Source: Climacium dendroides
Taxonomy: Eukaryota > Streptophyta > Bryopsida > Hypnales > Climaciaceae
DNA length: 64,000 bases
Assembly (NCBI GenBank): GCA_950106755.1
Contig: OX467089.1
Span: 27,757,345-27,821,344 of the forward strand
Reading direction: 5' to 3'
Part shown: positions 56,192 to 64,000 of the stretch, in pieces
How the letters are laid out: the number at the start of each line of letters is the position of its first letter
Position numbering within the stretch: position 1 is the first letter of the stretch
Position numbers and translations under genes: made by a program
Notes under the pieces: generated by a model
What the model was told of the DNA's origin: nothing
The model's database searches: none
What the model saw: only the letters and a program-made list of their open reading frames with translations

Positions 56192-59100
56192 ATGGATGGC
56201 ACCCCATCAAACTTGTGGCTTGAAGAGACAAATCTCCAGACTCCAACTACAGGAGACTCAACGCAACCGGCCATTGCAGGGGACGGAGAAGGAGAAGACG
56301 AGGGTGACATGATGGAAGAAGACGCACTGGTCATTGTGATGGAGGGAGATGACAAAGATTTTTTGGAAGAAGAACTCCGCCAGTACCACAAGGTGGATTC
56401 GGTGAATTCTATAGCGTCCCTTCGAATGAAACCGCACCACCTTTTCAGAATGAGCATCCCACTCTGCCGGATGGTGTCCATGCCCATGGTAAGGCCTACC
56501 TTATCATGCGACCTCGAGTTCCTAGAACACGAGTTCAGCAAGGGCTACCGCGACGGGGCAACGGTTTTCTACGTGACAACAACTGACGAGGCCGGAGAGA
56601 GCTCCCAATTCACTGAAGGGGAGATGGAGGCGTGGGGGCCGCTATGGAAGGAAAAGAACGACGCGTTCAATGCCTACGTGGAATCCGTGCCCGAACTCAG
56701 GTTTTTAAAAAACCTGAAGTTCTATGTTTGCGATGGAAACCATCGACTCATCTCCTGGATGAAGTACATTGGCAAAATGCATTCCAAGGACATTGAATGG
56801 CATTACGTGGTGGATGCCATTGTACTTGACACAAAGAAGAGGACGGAGCTCGTCATGCATGTCATGCATGACATCAACAAGTATGCTTTCTGATACCTTC
56901 AAGCCTTTCTTATGTACTTTTGTTTTTTTGTGGTTTTCGGATGCTGCAGATACTGTGATGAATCTCACTGTGATTAATTGTTTTTCAGATCCATCGAGGA
57001 TTCTCACGTCAAAACCAACTTGGTTCACATACTCTACAGGGTGCAAAAGTATGGCCTTCTTCCCATTGAGCGTTTTCAAGAGATGTTGAGGCCTTCCGAG
57101 CTTCGACTGTGTGGGGCACCGAAACCGAAGCCAACGTGGTATTCTATGCCACTACAAGTCTTCACGGCATTTGTATTTAGGGTGAGGATGCTCGGGCTTG
57201 TTGAATTTGATGTGTTATATTCTCTTCTATTTAATACTTTCTTTATTTGTATTTGAAAGTGCTATTTTTCACTTGCTTCTGCAACAAGAGGTTGTGCAGT
57301 CTGCAGATGCAGCTGGTCGCAAATACAATGAGGTGACAGCACAGGAAGACCGTTCCCCCGTGGAACTAACGCAAGCGATGCGAGCTGGGGCAAACGAGAA
57401 ACTCGGGAAATTAAACGTCAAGATGTCCAAGTTGGTGGCGGTAGCCAATCCGGCGAACAAGCCAGGGTTTATTGAGGAGGTACCTCCATCCCCTTGATAG
57501 CATTCATATGACATTGTGATTAGGAAGTCTAAAACAGTGACTGACTTTATTTTGTTTTTTAATATCAGATTGAGAGACATTGGAGTGCCAATGAAGTGCC
57601 AGAGATGACTCTGGAGAAGCTACAAATGGTGGCCACTTGCAACACCACGGCAGAGCACAAGATCAAGTTCTTGAAATGGTGGAACTCATCAACACCATCT
57701 CGACATGCCAGGCGATTCCCGCCTAAGCCAGTTTCTGAAACATTACTTGGTCCCTTCTTAAACCGTTGTGTGTGGTATGCTGGGGTAAGTGATAATCTTT
57801 GTATAAATTTTTAGACGTCATTGGATTTGGATTTTCTTTGTTTAGAATTTCTAGAGTTCATTTTCTTTTAGTGGATGATAAATTTTTGTTGTTCTATGTT
57901 TTCTCAGATCGAGGATGCAGCGGTGAAGTACTTTGACGACGTTGTCCAGCACGACGGCATTGTCATCAATATGAACGTCCCGCTGCAGCCGGAGACCTTA
58001 CAAGAGTACCTGGAAGGATGGAGGAGGAAAGTTTGGGATGATGGATATATGAACTACCTCAGGGGATCGAATTATTTCAAAAAGAGCGACAATTTCAAGA
58101 AGTATGAGGGGTCCGAACAAGCAGTGAGAAGAGTGCTCTATCAGTATGTCTTACACCACTTTTGTAAGGCTCATTCAAAAATGCTAATTAATTGGGAACC
58201 AATTCAGTCTTCCAAGACTTCCATAGCCTGCCTTCAAAGTAGTATATAATTTGTTTCCAACTCAGGTTCACTTTATCTTGACTCTCATTTGGTATTTGTG
58301 ATGGAAATGTTTGGACTAAAACTTCACGTGTCGCTCACTTTTCCTTCAATGTTACATATTTTTTGGCAATTTAGGTATTTCAAGTTTGAACTTGAGGGAA
58401 AAGGTGCTATCAAAAAGGATGACTTCCCAGAATTCCTTAGGAGTTTTCTTGATCGCCATTCGGCAACCTGCATGTACACTTCGAGTCAACTCCAAACGTA
58501 CACCACGGCTCATCTTAGCCGTGGCGCATGGTACCTCGATTGCCCTATTGGATACACGCATCCATCGGAGCAAGCCCTCCGAGATTCTTTGGAGGGCATT
58601 AGTGGGGTTGACTTAAATGTCGATGAGTTCGCAGGTTTCAACGCAGTTCAAAAGGCGAAGGCGATTGCCAAGAGGGACAGAGCTGACAGAAAGAAGGCGG
58701 CTAAGCTACATTTGGCGCTAGAAACCAAGTCAAAGAGGGAGGCAGATCGCTTGGCAAAGCAAGAGGAGAAGGAGAGGGAGAAATTGAGAGAGAAGGAGGA
58801 GAAAGCGAAGGCCAAAGGCAAGCAAAAAGATGAGGGCAATACCGAGGTTCCATTGTCTTCAGTAGTTGACCAGAGCTCGCAGTTGGTGGAAGGAAGCCAC
58901 TCCGGGATGAAGAGGAAGGCCATACTTCCAGAGTGGACGGAGAATATGCTGACCCAAGGTACACAAGTCCTGGTGATAGACGACGACAATGTCAGAACAG
59001 AGGAGCTTATCTTAAACGTATCCATCATTGATATTATGGAAGATTCTGAGAATTCACCACCAAATCCATATATTGAAGTTATGGACTTCATTCAAAAGGT

Positions 59101-60628
59101 ATCGTGAACCTTCAAATGTATTTTAATTTTCCTCTCTTTCAGTTTCTGGATGAGTTTCTTATTTCTTGTTCAATCCTCTTGTGACATAGTAAACTCCTTC
59201 GTTGCAGGTGAATGCAGGGAAACCGCGCTCATTCGACGGCAGGGTCACCAGAGACCCTTTGGTGGATCTAATCATCTTTGATTGCCAAGAGACCCTGCAT
59301 GTGCCTCTTGTCTCAGAGAAGCGCGTTCCCTCGTGGAACGCGGACCCAGCATATGCTGGAATGCAAAATGCATTCCAATTTGCCGAGGAGTATTTACAAG
59401 ACAACGGTTGTCTTTTGGTGTTTCATTCCTACAGCGTTCAGTCTCGAAGTATGTTTGCAGGGTTGATGAAGATTTTCAAGAACTTGAAGATGAAGAAAGA
59501 GTGGTTGGCATTCAACCAATTGGACCTCGCATCGGGAATAAACCTTGGCGAAACAGTGAGTTCTCTATTCTATTTTTCATGTGATTTTAGGTTTTCTTTT
59601 AGATGTGATTCTTGGTTTGATATATGGTGTGATTGTCAATGGCATTCCCCTCTTTACTAATTAATTTTTTGATGCAGACCGTGAAGTTCGGAGTCACCCT
59701 TTTCATAAAGGACGTGGGTGGAAAAGTGGCATCACTTTTCCAATTTAGGCAGACCACAGCCATGACCAAAGCAAAGTGGAACCTCCAGAAGAAAGACATG
59801 GTCATCAATTACATTACTAAGGAGACCATGATGGTAAACAAGGAAACCAAAGTGCCTTGGCGTGGACCCCGAGAGAAAGATGTGAAGTTCCTACAGTTTT
59901 TCATCGAAGGTTGTACCGATGAAGATGATGTAGTTCTCGACTGCACCGTTGCTACAGGTATAATACTACTCAGTTTCAAGAAAGAGTTCTAAAATGAATT
60001 GTTTATTCTTGTAAAGATGTACTTAAACATTGATCACCACATGCTTCTATTGCAGGGGCGTCCATTACGGCTTGTCGTAGGACGGGCCGCCATATTGTGG
60101 CCTTGGAGAAGGACATCGATATCTTCAACATTGTTTTGAAGCCGATGAAGAAAGCCACTCCAATAGAAGGAGTGACTCAAGCTCCAGTGGAAGCTATTGC
60201 CACCCTTGATCTTGATGCCGTACACGTCGAACCAATGGTGTTCACACGCACCGTTAGACCTAGTAAGTAAGTTTTGCTTTGTAATGACAACATTTTTTTG
60301 TTTTGTAATATACGTTGCATATAAAGAATTTCAAGGACCTAAACCTTCTATGTGTGGTTCTTTAAGGAACGAAGCAGTGAAGGGAACGCACCCAATGAAG
60401 AAGATTCGAAGACTTATCTTGAGTCCGAAGAAGTCTTACAAACTTCCAGTGTATGCCGAGAAGATGGCGACACAATATGAACAACATGGTTGTAGAGATC
60501 CTAAACCTCGCATTCTGAAGTATGCTGCAAATGTGGTTCATTTTGTAGACGTTTCAGCTTCTGAGGGTGAGGAGACGCCAGAGTCATCTTCTAGTGAGGT
60601 TTCTATGACCGAGTCCACCGCAACTTAG
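56192..60628 (+). CDS. Element B ParB-like/DNA methyltransferase fusion protein, ten exons, open
   Basis: Exons: 56192-56880, 56989-57181, 57291-57479, 57569-57784, 57908-58143, 58375-59098, 59208-59555, 59678-59957, 60056-60266 and 60367-60628. All have GT/AG sites, phases agree, and they give 1,115 codons from the ATG at 56192. Residues 60-230 are ParB/sulfiredoxin-like (M-V-R-P-T-L, G-Y-R-D-G, and C-D-G-N-H-R at about 180-185). A conserved middle region, a lysine/glutamate coiled coil (about 590-660) and K-R-K-A-I-L-P-E follow. The C-terminal part has the beta-class order: V-D-L-I-I-F-D-C-Q-E (769-777, where motif IV DPPY is expected), D-N-G-C-L-L-V-F-H-S (motif V-like), a P-x-x-K-D-x-x-F-L-Q motif-X-like segment, and motif I V-L-D-C-T-V-A-T-G-A-S (951-961) leading to a G-R-x-I-V-A-L-E-K-D strand. 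ParB-methyltransferase fusions are known from bacteria and phages. Here the gene is eukaryotic in structure and carried by a transposon. Whether it methylates DNA is unknown because the motif IV tetrad is altered. Confidence 0.8.
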
Positions 60629-62410
60629 ACTCATAAGATTGACGACTCTTATGAGTTGAACTATGTGTATTCCTTTTATGTTTATTTGATTTGTGTGTGT
60701 TATGGCTACAAATGAGGTGCAATGTACTTCTTGCTTGATACTAAACTTGACCTAAAAAATGTTATGAAATATACGCCCAGAGAGAAACAATGTCTCTTGG
60801 ACAAGTGTGGGAATTATAGAATTTGGAGTTCATTTACAACTGTAGGAGTAGGTACTCTGTAGTGGGGAAAAAATAGAGAAAACAAGGTATACTACATTAT
60901 TTATTGCAAATTAGTGAGTAGCGCAAAAAAATGTGATTGGAATAAAAATGGAAAGAAATTATAACTCCTTCCAATGGTAACTCCTACATAGTGGAAAAAA
61001 AATGGAATGCAAATAAATGTAGTCACCTTTAAACGGTGATAGTCATGATATGAAGTAGTGAATAAAATGAGGTCACACTTGCCCTTCTAATAACCTTGCA
61101 ATTGAATGTGTCAAATTTCTCTCTATATTGGTCCAAATGCGACTAGACCAATCCGAACATTGACCTTGTTTTATATCAATTCGACTTAATAACTTGCTGT
61201 GGTCAATTAGAGTAATGTATAATTTAAAATGGAATAATTCTCAACAATTTAAATTCACTCAATTGCTCCATCACGCACATGGCTGGTAGACCAGCTTTAT
61301 ATATCGACCAATCAACTTAATTTGAATAACAATTTACTCACCGAATTCAATCAATAACCACTTGTCAATTAGACTAGGCACAACTTCAACTTCAATATTA
61401 CACACACAAACTGGATCACACAAGCAAATTGACAATTTATAATTACATACGATCAATGATTGATCCACAAGCTCGGGTCAAACAGACCACTATGCAAACT
61501 CTATTCACTCGTCCATTTGACCATTGTAATGCAAGATTAACCATTCACCACGCATTCCATAACATGTTCAATTGACTGATTTACACATACACCTTTTTCA
61601 CGGTGTTGCTTGTTGATTCATCCGTCTATAACTGCATCCTACTTCAAGTTGCGCTCCCAGAAACTTGATTTGATAAATGGGGAACACTCAAGTCCTCTCT
61701 CACAAAGATTTGACTAATCTCAAAATTCTATTACTTGCACAAGTTTCACATAGCTGATAGACTCTTCAGCTTCCACTCAATCAAATAGACATATATCAAT
61801 TTGGTTCTCTTGTATCATACACATAAAATTTACTAAATTCTCAATTTAATAAACTTTATCCTCATACGTACACATTCAGTCAATCGACCTCAATTTCCAC
61901 ACAACACATACACAGCTTTCACTGCAGATAATTTGACAATGAATCATATTTTAAATGTAAGCCAGACTATACCATCAACTTGACAAGGAATTCTCACAAT
62001 TCTTACAATTAGATACAAAAATCAATTAACAAAACAGCACCAATTCCGTGCTATGTTTTAATCACAGTCCACTTGATCCAATACTTACATTGCTCAACAA
62101 ACATGCACATATTGTTAACTAGACCGCACCACACTGTGCGTACAAAATACAATCGCAGTCTACTTGATTGCTAATCAAATCACAGCAACTGGACTTCCTG
62201 TCCAGACTTACTTCACAACCAAAAACACACACACAACGCAATTAGACAATTTGCAAATTGAAAAGCTATAAGTTTGAATTACAAGTTGAGTATAAAAATA
62301 CAATAGAGTCTTTCAGCCTGTAAGAACTAAAACTAAGTAAATGGACATTTAGACATATAGTCTCAAAAAGAAGACATGCAACTCTTCACAGGAAGAGTTG
62401 CTGTGTCCAT
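60629..62410. other. Right flank of element B; AT-rich, no gene
   Basis: It begins with the gene's 3' UTR. No CAGGGTTGCTAGC terminus is present. TCAATT(G/A)GAC-like words are frequent. An inversion or assembly breakpoint is expected somewhere soon after the gene. Confidence 0.45.
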
Positions 62411-64000
62411 TTGACCCTATTCATATCTATCAAATTGACCCTTTCTCTATCTCTAAGCTACCTTTTCAATTTACAACAATTTTCTACAAGGCTATTTGAC
62501 ATACAAATGAGAATGGATCAAATCCAAGGGTCTTTTTACACTGTATTGTCAAATGGACTAAAAAAATCAAAAATTGAAGGTTACAACTCACTTGCTAGTC
62601 CACCTTGTAGAAGAATTGTATTTGTATGGTCCTATACAGAGCTGGTGGATGTATCCTCTAGAGAGGTACATGAAATACTTTAAGTCATATGTTAGAAATA
62701 AAGCTTGACCTGAAGGTTGCATGGCCATTGGGAATGCTATGGAGGCCGGCTTGGGATTGTGCACTAAGTACATCCTAGAGTGCGAGTCAACACGACAACG
62801 AGTGTGGGACAAAGAGGAAGAAGCAGGAGGCAATGGAGAAGTGACATGCACGTCCCTTAGTACTCGAAATCTGACATTGCAGGAGCGTGACTGGGCTCAT
62901 TCGTGTGTTTTTGGGAACTCCATTTGTCTTGCAGAATTTTAGAAGTGAGTGTCACTTACACCTTGCTGTTGCTCTATTTTGTGCAGTTGTAAAGGCTTTG
63001 TAGTTTTCCCATAACATACTAGTAATGGAAAGCCATGTTTACTTGCAAAGGGAGCTTCACGGCTTCCATGAGGCAGTAAAAACATTGAGACTAATTAACT
63101 ACTTTTTTATCGGCGCGCAGGACTCTCCAAGACTTAGTGAATGAAAATCAGTGTTTGAGAGATGCTTATAGGTTGTCGCTACCTCCACGACACCGAAGGC
63201 ATTTACAGTACCCCGCTGAGTTGTCTAAAATTCCAGAGTTTGTGGAAACGCTATATTCAAAATTTTGGGAGTTTAGGACTCTCCCAAAATAATATTGTCG
63301 ATTTTGATACCAATACGAATGGATGTTTTGTATATAATTTAGGTTGACAAATATTAGACATACTAATTTTTTAATGTAATTTCCATTAAAATGAGAGTGT
63401 AGTGACATACAAAGTCTCTAGTTTGAACATTAGGTCAAATTTCAAGCACCAATGCTAACATTAATATACATAAAATCTTTACTTTTTGAACACCATGTCA
63501 TGAGCTTTGAAGTTGGTTGTAAAGGATGGTTCATGTCATTCAAACGGTCCGAGTTCTATTCCCATTGAATATGAATAAGCGGTTGAGGGAGAGGCATGAC
63601 TTGGTGCTGCCTAATGACCTATGCATGTAGCTAGGAAAGTTGTAACAATCAATCGGCCCCCTACCCGAATTGTGACAATTACTTAACACAATTATCAGAC
63701 ACATAGTCATTAGAACCACTACCCATTTTTTCCAGTTGCTTCAAATTATCAATAATATTCGTCATAGATATTATAACATAAGTGCTTCAACAAAAATAAA
63801 TTAAAACATAGAAAAATAATAAAACTCAAATGTACTTAGAAGCAATTTATTATAATTGAAATTGAATACTCTTGTTTTGTAAAAACAAAAGCTACATTTC
63901 AAAGCATATAAACAATACCAAACTATAAATCCAAACCAACATAATTAAAGTATATGCCATCTATTGCAATATATAAATTCCATCCATTACACAGAATATG
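62411..64000. other. Unassigned DNA at the right edge
   Basis: Short open frames at 62721-62942 and elsewhere show no recognisable motif. A small hairpin (ATTTTGGGAGT...ACTCTCCCAAAAT) is at about 63262-63290. No gene is supported. Confidence 0.4.

Larger units (their letters stand above)
45733..60700 (+). mobile_element. Element B: second two-gene Mutator-like transposon with ParB-methyltransferase
   Basis: It begins CAACGACGCTAGCATGCGAGC, followed by the subterminal unit GGGACCTATGTCCGTG...CATGACCGTGGAT (45879-45911) as in A. It carries a minus-strand transposase (46254-50471) and a plus-strand ParB-methyltransferase gene (coding core 56192-60628). The expected CAGGGTT end is not found to the right; it appears to be the one at 32240. 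The right limit given here is therefore only the end of the gene plus a short flank. Confidence 0.8.

Noticed and set aside
58648..59091. Minus-strand serine-rich frames opposite the methyltransferase exons, and the similar ones opposite 28588-29412
   Set aside because: They are antisense shadows of the lysine/glutamate-rich coiled coil (AAG/GAG read as CTT/CTC).
1..64000. tRNA or rRNA genes
   Set aside because: No B-box-like GGTTCGAATCC with a matching acceptor stem, and no conserved rRNA core sequence, was found on reading both strands by eye; a covariance-model scan would be decisive.

Overview
The window looks like repeat-dense, AT-rich nuclear DNA of a streptophyte, most likely a non-seed land plant or a close algal relative. 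Genes carry many short phase-consistent introns. Fragments of plant genes are present (an SBP-box/SPL1-like gene, a chloroplast ClpC N-domain), together with plant-type CACTA and Mutator-like transposons and a short CCCTAAA run. I cannot name the species.

Region by region. 1-2645: 3' half of a CCGGA-rich retroelement-like repeat (host copy 1) with a 677-bp degenerate duplication. 2646-6164: AT-rich DNA with small repeats and a few unidentified or fragmentary minus-strand exons. 6165-8999: an apparently intact two-exon Crinkler/RHS-type NTPase-nuclease gene. 9000-13400: tandem repeats, including a 0.8-kb array of a roughly 10-bp GTTACACC-type unit, and a ClpC fragment. 13430-45732: a second copy of the retroelement-like repeat (host copy 2), broken into pieces by two large DNA transposons and an inversion, and mixed with CACTA debris and a decayed SPL gene. 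45733 to at least 60628: the second large transposon. 60629-64000: AT-rich DNA with no supported gene.

The main result is a pair of large related DNA transposons, A (13914-31269) and B (from 45733). Each has two divergent genes. The minus-strand gene is a Mutator-like transposase of about 1,180 codons with an N-terminal zinc-binding module, a DDE core and a C-terminal SWIM finger. The plus-strand gene has about ten short introns and encodes a ParB-like domain joined to an N6/N4-type (beta-order) DNA methyltransferase fold. Element A has a 10-bp target duplication. The ends are polar: both transposase-side ends begin (C/T)AACGAC and both methyltransferase-side ends begin CAGGGTT, each followed by GCTAGC. 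Both elements sit in the coding sequence of the same host ORF.

The target duplication of B is found once at 32230-32239 and once in inverted orientation at 45723-45732. The two halves of the host ORF lie on opposite strands there. The simplest reading is an inversion with one breakpoint inside B, or an assembly join that mimics one. Both transposases carry in-frame stops. The methyltransferase gene of B is open from 56192 to its stop, while that of A has two stops and a frameshift in motif I. Twelve hairpins, almost all centred on TCGGA(T/C)CCGA and with largely unrelated arms, lie exclusively in introns of these genes or in the leader intron region.
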